From a virus: 64,000 nucleotides of DNA. This document shows positions 42,874 to 51,600 of this stretch, one piece after another. How positions within the stretch are numbered: position 1 is the stretch's first letter; each line of letters starts with the position of its first letter. Under the pieces are notes generated by a model. The model saw only the letters and a program-made list of their open reading frames with translations, searched no databases and was not told where the DNA came from. The stretch is from positions 1 through 64,000 of the IMG/VR virus record IMGVR_UViG_3300031857_024892; one strand, 5' to 3'. The position numbers and the translations under genes were made by a program.

Positions 42874-44820
42874 ATGTCAAAGGCATTCTCCCTTAACCAC
42901 CTCACCGAGGGCATTAAGGATCGCAATAACAGCCAGGAAGGCGCACGTCTCGTTGAGAAGTGGAGCCGCACCGGCCTCCTCCGTGGCCTCGAGAACACCA
43001 AGCGCGACAACATGGCTCGCCTCCTCGAGAACCAGGCAGCTCAGGTCCTCCGCGAGGTCAACAGCCTCGGCGCAGGCGGCGGCAGCACCACCTCATCCGG
43101 CGACATCCGTGGCTTTGCCAACATCGCCTTCCCCATCGTCCGTCGCGTGTTCGGCGGTCTCGTGGCCAATGAGCTCGTCTCCATCCAGCCCATGAGCCTT
43201 CCCTCCGGTCTCCTGTTCTACTTGGACTACACCTACGGCACCAACGTAGGCGGTGACACCAACCTCCAGACCGGTGCATCAACAATCGCACAGACCTACA
43301 CAGCTGGTCAGTCCATCTACAACAATCCAGTTGGTAAGGGCATCCGCAGCGGATCTCTCGCAGTTGGCGGCCAGTACGACCTCGTCGGCACATCCTACTC
43401 ACAGGTCCACCAGCGGAATGCAGCTGTCAAGCTCTGGGCATCGGGCGCATTCCACACTGCAGCAGGCGCCAACTCATCAACAATCGTGAATGGTCTGGCA
43501 GTCTTCGCAACTGGAACAGACGGCAAGCTCATCGGCTTCGACCCCCAGCTCACCAATCTGATCGAGTCCAATAGCGGTGCAGGCGGTCCAGGCGCAACTG
43601 TAGGCAACGGCGTCTTCACATTCGCCGTCCTCAAGACAGATGGCTTTACCAATCTTGACGCAACACAGATCAAGGACATCTCACTCTACTCAAACGGCGC
43701 AACTGTAACAGTTCCTAACATGGGTCTTGGCACAATCGGCGACACTGTCCAGGGCGGAGCAAACCTCCTCAACGTTCGTCGTCTCAACCAGCTCGGCACC
43801 TTCAGCGGAGGCGTCTTCACACCCAATCCTCTTGTCGATCTGGGTGCAAGCAATGCTGCAATCCTCACAGTTGTGTCTGGCGTCTTCACACCAGCTGCTT
43901 CCGTACCAACAGGCCCATTCCTCACCGCTTCATACGTCATCTCCGACGCATTCAGTGCTGACTCCACTGATGCATCGGCTCTTACCGTTCCAGTCTTCGA
44001 GTCTGACTTCGGCCTCGGCAACGGCCCACAGCCAATCATCCCTGAGATCGACATCAAGATCGAGTCCATCGCCGTCACAGCTACAACCCGTAAGCTGCGC
44101 GCTCGCTGGAGCCCAGAGCTCGCACAGGACCTCAACGACTATCACTCGATGGACGCAGAGGTTGAGCTCACGCAGATCCTCTCCGAGCAGATCGCTCTCG
44201 AGATCGACCGCGAGATCCTCAATGACCTGCTCACCCAGGCCAACGGCGCCAACTACTACTGGTCACGTGCACCAGGACGCTTCCTCAACAAGGTGACAGG
44301 CGCCGAGGTTCTCCAGGGCACCAACGCTCCCGGACCCCAGTTCACTGGTACCGTCCGTGAGTGGTACGAGACCCTCATCGAGACCATCATCGACGTCGCA
44401 AACGAGATCCACCGCAAGACCCTCCGTGGTTCGGCCAACTTCATCGTGGTTTCACCCGATGTCGCCACCGTTCTCGAGGCTTCGGTGCTCTACAAGCCCA
44501 GCTACAGCCTCGACGGCCAGGGCCAGGTCGGCAGCGGCTTCTCGATCGGTGCAACACCCATCGGCAGCCTCAGCAACCGCTTCACAGTCTACAAGGACCC
44601 CTACTTCCCACGTAACAAGATCCTCGTCGGTTACAAGGGCGGCAGCTACCTCGAGACCGGCTACGTCTACGCTCCTTACGTCCCACTGATCGTCACTCCC
44701 ACCATCTTCGCCCCCGAGGACTTCACCCCACGTAAGGGCGTGATGACTCGCTACGGCAAGAAGATGGTCCGCAGCGACTTCTACGGCACCGTAACCTGCC
44801 TCGACATGAACATCATCTGA
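42874..44820 (+). CDS. gp23: Major capsid protein, T4 gp23-like
   Basis: 648 residues (T4 gp23 is 521), the HK97-fold shell protein. The N-terminus has MARLLENQAAQVLREVN, where LLE or a nearby LxE is a plausible protease cleavage site, then DIRGFANIAFPIVRRVFGGL and ELVSIQPMSLPSGLLFYLDY, the usual gp23 landmark. The C-terminal half has IAVTATTRKLRARWSPELAQ, DLNDYHSMDAEVELTQILSE and RKGVMTRYGKKMVRSDFYGT. The region between them (about 130-385) is longer than in T4 and Gly/Ser/Thr-rich, perhaps a surface insertion. Codons are strongly C-ending, a mark of very high expression. AAGGAG precedes the ATG; a strong terminator follows. Confidence 0.95.
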   Translation: MSKAFSLNHLTEGIKDRNNSQEGARLVEKWSRTGLLRGLENTKRDNMARLLENQAAQVLREVNSLGAGGGSTTSSGDIRGFANIAFPIVRRVFGGLVANELVSIQPMSLPSGLLFYLDYTYGTNVGGDTNLQTGASTIAQTYTAGQSIYNNPVGKGIRSGSLAVGGQYDLVGTSYSQVHQRNAAVKLWASGAFHTAAGANSSTIVNGLAVFATGTDGKLIGFDPQLTNLIESNSGAGGPGATVGNGVFTFAVLKTDGFTNLDATQIKDISLYSNGATVTVPNMGLGTIGDTVQGGANLLNVRRLNQLGTFSGGVFTPNPLVDLGASNAAILTVVSGVFTPAASVPTGPFLTASYVISDAFSADSTDASALTVPVFESDFGLGNGPQPIIPEIDIKIESIAVTATTRKLRARWSPELAQDLNDYHSMDAEVELTQILSEQIALEIDREILNDLLTQANGANYYWSRAPGRFLNKVTGAEVLQGTNAPGPQFTGTVREWYETLIETIIDVANEIHRKTLRGSANFIVVSPDVATVLEASVLYKPSYSLDGQGQVGSGFSIGATPIGSLSNRFTVYKDPYFPRNKILVGYKGGSYLETGYVYAPYVPLIVTPTIFAPEDFTPRKGVMTRYGKKMVRSDFYGTVTCLDMNII

Positions 44821-44844
44821 TGTTCTAGCCGTTAGGCAAACAGG

Positions 44845-44875
44845 CGGCCACCCTTCGGGGTGGCCGTTTTGTTTT
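44845..44875 (+). terminator. Intrinsic terminator after the major capsid gene
   Basis: CGGCCACCC (44845-44853) and GGGTGGCCG (44858-44866) form a perfect 9-bp GC-rich stem around a TTCG tetraloop, followed by TTTTGTTTT. This is a textbook Rho-independent terminator and separates the head operon from the neck/tail operon. Confidence 0.93.
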
Positions 44876-44876
44876 G

Positions 44877-44990
44877 GATGCAGCATCAATAAATCATCAG
44901 AGCAGCATCAGATAATGCAGATTGCATGATCAATAAAAATACAATGATCAATACACTAAAATAGACAATTTAACAGAAACAGCAGAGAGT
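44877..44990. other. AT-rich intergenic spacer, nothing recognised
   Basis: About 115 bases between the capsid terminator and the promoter-like octamer at 44991. It is A-rich with several ATCA and ATAAA stretches (for example AATAAATCATCAGAGC). I see no ORF, tRNA or strong hairpin. Together with the flanking elements it makes the longest non-coding stretch in the window (197 bases). Confidence 0.7.
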
Positions 44991-44998
44991 GATATTTA
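44991..44998 (+). promoter_or_regulatory. Candidate late promoter, GATATTTA
   Basis: GATATTTA ends 19 bases before the ATG at 45018, just after the capsid terminator, where a new promoter is needed to restart transcription for the neck and tail genes. A good ribosome-binding site (AGGAGAA) lies between. Member of the GATANTTA set. Confidence 0.5.
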
Positions 44999-45017
44999 GA
45001 GCATAGGAGAAAGATTT

Positions 45018-45317
45018 ATGGGACGTCGTTGGTGGCAGAAAGAAGCCCGTCGGATGCAAAATGAGCAAGTAACAGCACCAGAAGCTGTGTCATCTGTCGA
45101 AGCAGTACCCGATATTACCGATATACACGTTGCTGCAGCCGCAGCAGCAGTTGAACTAACTGAGACGGTCACAACAATCTCTGACGATGATGTTGATCAA
45201 GTTGTATTGACAGCAGAGCAGGAAGCCATAGAAGACGCAAAGGACGCAGAAGTTCCTGCTCCTGTCAAGGTCACAACACAAAATAACTTTATCAACAACA
45301 AGAAAAAGCGCAGATGA
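45018..45317 (+). CDS. Small acidic protein, function unknown
   Basis: 99 residues. A short basic start (GRRWWQKEARRMQNEQ) leads into an Ala/Val/Glu/Asp-rich middle (IHVAAAAAAVELTETVTTIS, DDDVDQVVLTAEQEAIEDAK) and a basic tail (NNKKKRR). The composition is like a flexible or coiled linker; no domain is recognised. It is the first gene after the capsid terminator and overlaps the next start (ATGA). AGGAGAA precedes the ATG. A virion decoration or assembly role is possible but not shown. Confidence 0.55.
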   Translation: MGRRWWQKEARRMQNEQVTAPEAVSSVEAVPDITDIHVAAAAAAVELTETVTTISDDDVDQVVLTAEQEAIEDAKDAEVPAPVKVTTQNNFINNKKKRR

Positions 45318-45502
45318 CTGAAGATCTCATCAGGAAGTTTGTGAGAGCTATCCTGCAAGAGAGGTTAGTTTCACTTCCTGGTGGAAAGTGGGCTGTGTAT
45401 CCCAAGAAAGGTGGCAAAAGATTAGGAACACACGATACTAAGTCAGGTGCTCTGCGACAGCTTGCTGCTATTGAGATCTCAAAGAAGCGTCGAAAAGCTT
45501 GA
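45314..45502 (+). CDS. Small basic protein with 'LGTHDTKxxALxQL' module
   Basis: 62 residues. The N-terminal helix (EDLIRKFVRAILQERL) is of the recurring basic-aliphatic type. The rest (GGKWAVYPKKGGKRLGTHDT, then KSGALRQLAAIEISKKRR) resembles a short module seen in various phage proteins in which a strand with GK-LGTH/F-T is followed by an A-x3-QL helix. Net charge is strongly positive, so DNA or scaffold binding is plausible. It overlaps the previous stop (ATGA). The 3' side is followed by the long hairpin at 45513. Confidence 0.55.
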   Translation: MTEDLIRKFVRAILQERLVSLPGGKWAVYPKKGGKRLGTHDTKSGALRQLAAIEISKKRRKA

Positions 45503-45512
45503 TGCAGGCACA

Positions 45513-45552
45513 ACACGTCTTGCTCGATACTTAGTATAGAGCAAGGGCGTGT
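45513..45552 (+). promoter_or_regulatory. Long hairpin that masks the gp13-like ribosome-binding site and contains a promoter-like octamer
   Basis: ACACG (45513-45517) pairs with CGTGT (45548-45552), CTTGCTC (45519-45525) with GAGCAAG (45539-45545), and ATAC (45527-45530) with GTAT (45534-45537), leaving a TTA loop and small mismatches. About 16 base pairs in all. The right arm includes the only ribosome-binding candidate (AAGGG, 45543-45547) for the ATG at 45556. GATACTTA (45526-45533) is at the tip. There is no following T-run, so it is not a terminator. Confidence 0.65.
45526..45533 (+). promoter_or_regulatory. Candidate late promoter, GATACTTA, inside hairpin
   Basis: GATACTTA ends 22 bases before the ATG at 45556 and is a member of the GATANTTA set. 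It lies at the apex of the hairpin 45513-45552. A transcript beginning about 7 bases downstream would lack the left arm and leave the ribosome-binding site free. Confidence 0.45.
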
Positions 45553-45555
45553 CTG

Positions 45556-46731
45556 ATGTCTACATTCGCAACAACAGCAAATCCGACACCTTTCGGAGTT
45601 TTTGACCTCGAATCTGACTTCATAACAGAAGCAGACAAGATGATTGTGTTCGTCAAGCGTCGTCTTGGCGATGACATCTTATCTGTTGAGCTAACCAAGA
45701 AGCAGATCTGGGCGAACTTTGAGGAAGCATGCTTTGAGTACGGTTCAATTCTTAATCAGTACCAAGCAAAAAGCCAGCTTGTCAACTGGCTTGGCTATGC
45801 TACAGGAACGCTGTCGGGATCAGAACAATTATACCCACGTGAAAGCCTTGAGTTTCTAACACGCTTTGCAGAACCCTACGCATCTGAAGCAGATGTCGGC
45901 GGAGCCTACAATCAAATCTCAGGATCTATACCACTTGAAGTAGGACGTCAGGATTACGACATCTATACAGAGCTTGTAGACAGCACTAACACACCAGTCA
46001 TTAACTCAGCTCTAAACACCATGGGTGGTAAGATGAGGATTAGTGAAGTATTTCACTTTTCACCACAGGCTGCATACCGCTTCTTCGACACGACCTCAGC
46101 TATTAACTACTTGAATAATGCTTTCTCATTTGAATCGTTCACGCCTGAGACGATCTTCTACGTGCTCCCAGTGTTTGAAGACATTCTCAGAGCAGGTCAG
46201 CTTGATCTCTCAAATCGTGTTCGACGCTCAAATTACTCCTACAAGATCATTGGTACTAAGATAAGAATTTATCCTTTACCAACCCAGAATACTTTTCCAA
46301 TGCCACGCCTGTTCATACGCGTAAAGTTCATGCAAGATCCACTAAATCCGGCTTTTAGTGATAGATCGATCTACGGCGTGTCAAACTTGTCAAATATCCC
46401 CTTTGGTAACTTGCAGTTCAATCGTATCAACTCAATTGGCAGGCAGTGGATCCGACAATACACGCTCGCGTTATCGATGGAGACACTCGGGTACATCCGT
46501 AGCAAGATGGGCACACTTCCAGTACCAGGCGGCAACGTCACCTTGAACGGCTCTGACCTCGTCTCAAAGGGTCGAGAAGATAGGAAAGAGTTCATCACAA
46601 AGTTGAAAGAGATGCTCGACACTATGACCTACGACAAACTGATCGAGCAGCAAGCGACCAGGTCAGAAAACTTGAGCAAGCAGTTGAAGTTTATACCACC
46701 GCCTAACGGCAAAGCAATCTTCACGGGGTGA
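45556..46731 (+). CDS. gp13: Neck protein, T4 gp13-like
   Basis: 391 residues (T4 gp13 is 309). Part of the connector that closes the filled head and receives the tail. The N-terminal helix pair DFITEADKMIVFVKRRLGDD, then ILSVELTKKQIWANFEEACF, has the pattern of gp13/head-completion proteins (an 'F-x3-V-x2-LG-x-D-I-V-E' start). The C-terminal half holds the other family-like part, FGNLQFNRINSIGRQWIRQY and ETLGYIRSKMGTLPVPGG. Identification rests on pattern and on gene order gp13-14-15-18-19. Translation may be controlled by the upstream hairpin. Confidence 0.65.
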   Translation: MSTFATTANPTPFGVFDLESDFITEADKMIVFVKRRLGDDILSVELTKKQIWANFEEACFEYGSILNQYQAKSQLVNWLGYATGTLSGSEQLYPRESLEFLTRFAEPYASEADVGGAYNQISGSIPLEVGRQDYDIYTELVDSTNTPVINSALNTMGGKMRISEVFHFSPQAAYRFFDTTSAINYLNNAFSFESFTPETIFYVLPVFEDILRAGQLDLSNRVRRSNYSYKIIGTKIRIYPLPTQNTFPMPRLFIRVKFMQDPLNPAFSDRSIYGVSNLSNIPFGNLQFNRINSIGRQWIRQYTLALSMETLGYIRSKMGTLPVPGGNVTLNGSDLVSKGREDRKEFITKLKEMLDTMTYDKLIEQQATRSENLSKQLKFIPPPNGKAIFTG

Positions 46732-46734
46732 TGA

Positions 46735-47400
46735 ATGGCACGCCTCTTTGTAACAGAGCGAGAGCTTAACTTTATCAACGACATCATGAAAGAAGTTGTC
46801 AAAGATGTCATAGGCCAGAAGATCTACTACTATTCAATCTCAGAGATCAAGTCAAGAGTGCACGACGTCTACGAAGAGGCACCCAACAAGATCTTTGAGA
46901 ACCCAATAGAGATCGATGCACTTGTCAAGTACTCAGGTCAAGAGGTAAAGACGAATCGATTTGGGTCGGAAGAATACTACAACATCGAGTGCTACATCCA
47001 AGAAAGAGATCTGATTGACAAGCAGATAGATGTTAGAGAGGGTGACTTTTTCTCATATGGCGAGACATTCTTTGAAATAATCAAGGCACCTAGATCTGAC
47101 GTCATTTTTGGTCAAATCGAGCACAAAAGTTACGTGACAGTGTCGGGTAAGCAGGCACGTAAAGGACAATTTATCACCAAAGTTTTTGGCCCAACATCAG
47201 AAGCATACTCAGATCCAGATGCCGTACAGACAACCTTTGTTCAGCAACGTGGATTTGAAGAGAACAGGCTTGGAAAGACAGGCGATGTTCGAGATCTACA
47301 GAGGACAGGTGTGTTGGACGCTCCGCTTACCGGACCTGCTGAGGTGTCACCATCCGGCGATCCAGAGAACGTAGGCTCAGCATTCTACGACGAGACATAA
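46735..47400 (+). CDS. gp14: Neck protein, T4 gp14-like
   Basis: 221 residues (T4 gp14 is 256). The shared gp14 look is a beta core with an EGDFFSYGETFFEI strand pair (T4 has EGDLIYFP...LFEI at the same place), preceded by IYEEAPNKIFENPIEID-like sequence (here VYEEAPNKIFENPIEID). The C-terminus is an extended Gln/Arg/Gly-rich tail (QRGFEENRLGKTGDVRDLQR). In T4, gp13 and gp14 together form the collar after packaging. It lies three bases after gp13-like and one base before gp15-like, consistent with the neck operon. Confidence 0.6.
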   Translation: MARLFVTERELNFINDIMKEVVKDVIGQKIYYYSISEIKSRVHDVYEEAPNKIFENPIEIDALVKYSGQEVKTNRFGSEEYYNIECYIQERDLIDKQIDVREGDFFSYGETFFEIIKAPRSDVIFGQIEHKSYVTVSGKQARKGQFITKVFGPTSEAYSDPDAVQTTFVQQRGFEENRLGKTGDVRDLQRTGVLDAPLTGPAEVSPSGDPENVGSAFYDET

Positions 47401-47401
47401 G

Positions 47402-48598
47402 ATGGCAGATAAAATAAAGACAGGATATGAAGGCACCAACGTCCCGGACGATTTTTCTATTCCTCCCGTTGGAATAGAAGATATCGATCGTGCAATTTTT
47501 ACCCTGTTTGACAAGAAGCTGGCATTCGAGACAAAAGTTAATAATCAGACAACACGTGTTCCTGTCATCTTTGCGTCAGGTGAACGTTTTGCTCTGACAC
47601 GCCGTGACAATCCGCTGCGTGACAAGAACAACACACTGATCTTACCACTGATCTCAATAAAGCGCGGTGCTATTGGACACAAGACGCAGGCTGACGTCTT
47701 TGGCACAGCAATTAGCATTAGGCAGACAGGCGACTACTACATAAAGAAGAAGTTAGATGCAGGCGATCGTGACTACCAGAAACTGGTCAACAATCTCAAT
47801 TTGATGAACCAGAAGGATGTTGCGACAAGGAGCCACATCTCTGACACGTCAACAACACCGGGCACACAAGCTGTTGAAGGCACAGTTGCGTCGCGTCGCC
47901 AAGGCCCACCTCTGTCATTTAGAAGCACGTCAAAATATACTCCACTTTCTAATGATCTCACTAACAACATCTATGAGTTTATTACTGTACCTTATCCAAA
48001 GTTTGTAGGCATCACATACAACGTCATTTTTTGGACGCAGTACATGCAACAGATGAACCAGCTGATCGAGTCTCTGATGATGAAGTTTAGTGGCCCATCA
48101 CCCGAGTTTCTACTTGAGACAGACAAGGGTTACACGTTCACAGCATTTGTGCAAAACACATTCTCCAACTCAGACAACTTGGAAGAGTTCACAAATGATG
48201 AGCGTATCATAAAAGTAGGGTTTGACATCAAGGTTCCAGGCTATATCATCGCCCCTGATCACCCAGGACTGCCCTCACCATTCAGAAGATTTGTCAGTGC
48301 ACCCCAGATCAACTTTGAGATATGGGAGCAGAATGCTCAACTTGTCAACGAAGTGCAAGGTAATAAGACAAAAGACAACATCGATAAGTTCACTCTCACA
48401 GATGTAGAAGTTCTCAATAAGAATGGTCAGCAAGTTGAGAACAGAGGGGCTGAGCCGCTTCGTGTCATCGAGAACGTCACTAATCCCTTCTCAGGTCAGC
48501 AGCAGCCTAAATACTTAAAGGTGACGTCAAGAGTTGCAAAAGCAGGTGAAACAATACTTACGGCGCAGAAGATCCGTAAGATAGATACTCTCGACTGA
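47402..48598 (+). CDS. gp15: Tail terminator / sheath stabiliser, T4 gp15-like
   Basis: 398 residues (T4 gp15 is 272). A hexameric ring at the head-proximal end of the tail that locks the sheath and binds the neck. Three stretches line up by eye with T4 gp15: RVPVIFASGERFAL (T4 RVPITYASKEHF), KFVGITYNVIFWTQYMQQMN with QLIESLMMKFSGPSPEFLLE, and ERIIKVGFDIKVPGYIIAP (T4 RRIEWSLTFEVNGWMYPP). The extra length is mainly a Thr/Gln-rich insert at about 145-180 and a C-terminal extension. It lies directly before the sheath genes, as expected. Confidence 0.75.
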   Translation: MADKIKTGYEGTNVPDDFSIPPVGIEDIDRAIFTLFDKKLAFETKVNNQTTRVPVIFASGERFALTRRDNPLRDKNNTLILPLISIKRGAIGHKTQADVFGTAISIRQTGDYYIKKKLDAGDRDYQKLVNNLNLMNQKDVATRSHISDTSTTPGTQAVEGTVASRRQGPPLSFRSTSKYTPLSNDLTNNIYEFITVPYPKFVGITYNVIFWTQYMQQMNQLIESLMMKFSGPSPEFLLETDKGYTFTAFVQNTFSNSDNLEEFTNDERIIKVGFDIKVPGYIIAPDHPGLPSPFRRFVSAPQINFEIWEQNAQLVNEVQGNKTKDNIDKFTLTDVEVLNKNGQQVENRGAEPLRVIENVTNPFSGQQQPKYLKVTSRVAKAGETILTAQKIRKIDTLD

Positions 48599-48617
48599 GC
48601 ATTTAGAAGTTTGACAG

Positions 48618-48625
48618 GATAGTTA
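48618..48625 (+). promoter_or_regulatory. Candidate late promoter, GATAGTTA
   Basis: GATAGTTA ends 23 bases before the ATG at 48649 of the first tail sheath gene. The identical octamer precedes the second sheath gene and the tail tube gene. Confidence 0.5.
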
Positions 48626-48648
48626 TATTCGGCTTTGAAGTCGGAGTA

Positions 48649-51600
48649 ATGATGGCAGAGACAACTTTTAGGTCGCCTGGGTTCTTTGAGCAAGAGATTG
48701 ATTTATCATCTCCCGCAACACCAGGCGTATCGGGCGTTCCAGTCGGTGTGATTGGAACAGCAGAAATCGGCCCTGCGTTCGTCCCAGTGACGGTGGGCAA
48801 TGCAGCACAGCTTCAGCAAGTTTTTGGCGCTCCCCGCGCATCTGACGTAGGCCTACAGGGGGCCAGTCAGTACCTACAGAACGGCACAGCGCTTACATTC
48901 GTCAGAGTGCTTGGATGCGGCGCGAACTCAACAACATCAGATTTTTCAACAACTACAGTACAGGGAACGGTTAAGAACGCGGGCTTCTTCATCAAGGGAA
49001 CGACACCCGCTGTTGGCACAGATGCACGCCACAAAGGTGCGGTTCAATATATCACGGCAAAACACTGGGTGTCAGCATCAGCAGATGTGGGTTACCCAAT
49101 CTTTACAGACAACAACAGCTTCAGCGTCGCATCTGGCGACAACTTTGTCAACTTAGTTCGCGGTATGGTGCTCCTTGCATCGGGCACGCGCCTGCAGGTT
49201 CTTGACTACAATCAAAACTATTCTGTTGCAAACGCAGTTGATGATAACGCGACAATTGACGGCACACTAAGCAGCAATCTCTATAGAAAGTTCAAGCTTG
49301 TCATCTCTAGCTCCTCACCTTCATTCTCTACGGGTGATGGTCAGACGGGCATCAGGATCTTGACAGCATCGCTTGATCCTGCTGATACAGCCTACATTGG
49401 CAACATACTCAACACTGATCCTGCGCGTTTTGAGACAGAAGAGCATCTGCTTTACGCCGACTTCCCCGTCGAGGCTGAGGTTGCAATCACATCGACTGAC
49501 AGTGGTGCGGTCGCAGTCCTGTCGGGATCTGCAAACACGTCAGCTGCGTCAGGTGACACCTCACAAACCTTTAGAGATGCTTTTGGCAGATTTGATACCC
49601 GGTATTCATCTGCGAAGACGACATACTTCATCTCACAGCCTTATGGCTCAAGTGAATATGATCTCTTCTACTTTGAAACTCTGAATGATGGTGCAAACAC
49701 ATCACAGAAGTACAAGGTATCAATCAGCACACTCGCTAAGTCAAGTGATCCTGCAAATCCATACGGAACATTTACAGTTCAGGTTCGTGATTTCTACGAC
49801 ACTGATAAAAATCCTGTCATCCTTGAGCAGTATCCTAACTGCACACTCGATCCTAACGACGATGACTATGTTGCGAAGCGCATCGGTGATCAAAAGTCAT
49901 TCTTTAGTTTTGATGCACTCTCAGCTGAAGAGCGCAAGTCTTACACATCGGGAACAAGAACAAATGTGTCAAGTCGTGTAAGAGTTGTCATGCACCCAGA
50001 CGTCGAAGCAAAGCGTGTACCATCTGATGCTCTGCCATTCGGCTTTAGAGGCTTGCCAGTTGCCAAGACAACAGACACACTCACTGATGGAACGTCTGGT
50101 TTAAGCGGCTTTGGAATAAACACAGCCCGCCGTCTTGCTGGCGTCTTCGGTACAGCAGGCCTTGAGGCACACACAGGATCAATTCTTCCACCCGTTCCTC
50201 TGCGTTTCAAGGTGACAACAAATGCAGTTGATGCTGCAGGTGGTTATGTTGGTAAACCAGGTGCGCTGGAGATCACAGACGCGTCATACTACTGGGGCAT
50301 CAAGTCAGAGGCACTTCCCCTGACATCTAGCGTCTCTAACGCAATCTTGCGTTCTAATGACAGCTCGCTGTTCAATCCTTTGCTCACTTCCTACAGTAAG
50401 TTGCTCGGAATTCAGAAGCTTGATGTCCTGGTCACAGGATCATCAGCGGACGCATTCTCGAATAACAAGTTTACATTGGCTCGAGTCGCACTCAATAATT
50501 CGCTTGGCGGCCGCACACTCGTAAATGCTCTTGCAGATATCACAGGAACAGCAGAGCAACACATGCTGGAGACAGCTTACATACGCAACGGTGTTGTTAA
50601 TCCAACAAACTACACGGTTCAACCTGCAACTGAGGGTAACAGGTTGACATTTGCGTCTCTCTACGCAGTGACTTCATCCATCTACTTCAACAAGTTCACA
50701 AACTACGCAAAGTTCACCAACATCTTCACAGGTGGGTTTGACGGCCTCAATATCCTCGATCCAGACATGAGCAAGATGAACGATCGCTCAACGTCGTCAG
50801 AGACAGGCGGTAAGGCAGTCTCCGTGGTCGATATCGGCCTTAACTCTGCATACACGCCCGGCGCCGGTGTCAACAACGGCATTGTGACAGCTTACAGAAC
50901 AGCTGCAGAGATCCTCACCAACCGGTACGCGTCTAATGTCAGCGTAATTGCTGCACCTGGTATACGTGATGCTGCAGTTACCAACTATGTCTCTACACTT
51001 GTGCAGAACTACGGATTTGCTCTCTACTTGATGGATATCCCAGGTTATGATTACAATGGCGTTAGATTGTTTGACGGTGGATCTGAGCACCCCGATGTCC
51101 AGCAGACAGGAAACAAGTTTACATCACGCAAGCTGAATAACAACTTCGTTGCGGTTTACTTCCCAGACATCACGATGCAAGATCAAGGTGGCTCATCCCG
51201 GAAGATTAAGGTGCCCGCATCAGTCGCAGCACTGGCAGCTATAGGTTATAACGATGCTGTGTCACATCCCTGGTACGCACCTGCAGGTTTCAACCGCGGC
51301 GCGCTCAACTTCGTCACATCAACGGCAGTGCGTCTCAACTCTGCAGATCGTGACTTCCTGTACGACAACAGGATCAACCCAATCACGTCATTCCCAGGAA
51401 CGGGTTATGTCATCTTCGGACAGAAGACACTGCAAGTTGGAAAATCTGCGCTTGATCGTGTCAATGTGCGTCGTCTCGTGAATGAAGTGAAGCGCGTCGT
51501 CAGCAATATTGCTAGCACATTCTTGTTTGAGCAGAACAACTCAGCAACGCGGGCAGCTTTTGTGTCACAGGTCAATCCTGCACTGGCACTTGTCCAGGCA

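Noticed and set aside
42953-44889. Several long open frames on both strands over the major capsid gene (for example 43686-44135 - and 43727-44296 +)
   Set aside because: They are by-products of the strong C-ending codon bias of the capsid gene; their translations are Ser/Arg/Pro-rich and without motifs.
44845-45017. Intergenic region after the capsid gene considered as holding a tRNA or small RNA gene
   Set aside because: Apart from the terminator hairpin there is no cloverleaf, T-loop sequence or second stable stem.
48611-48630. TTGACA at 48611 as a host sigma-70 -35 box for the sheath gene
   Set aside because: No -10 box at proper spacing; TTATAT follows after only 6 bases. The GATAGTTA octamer is a better candidate.
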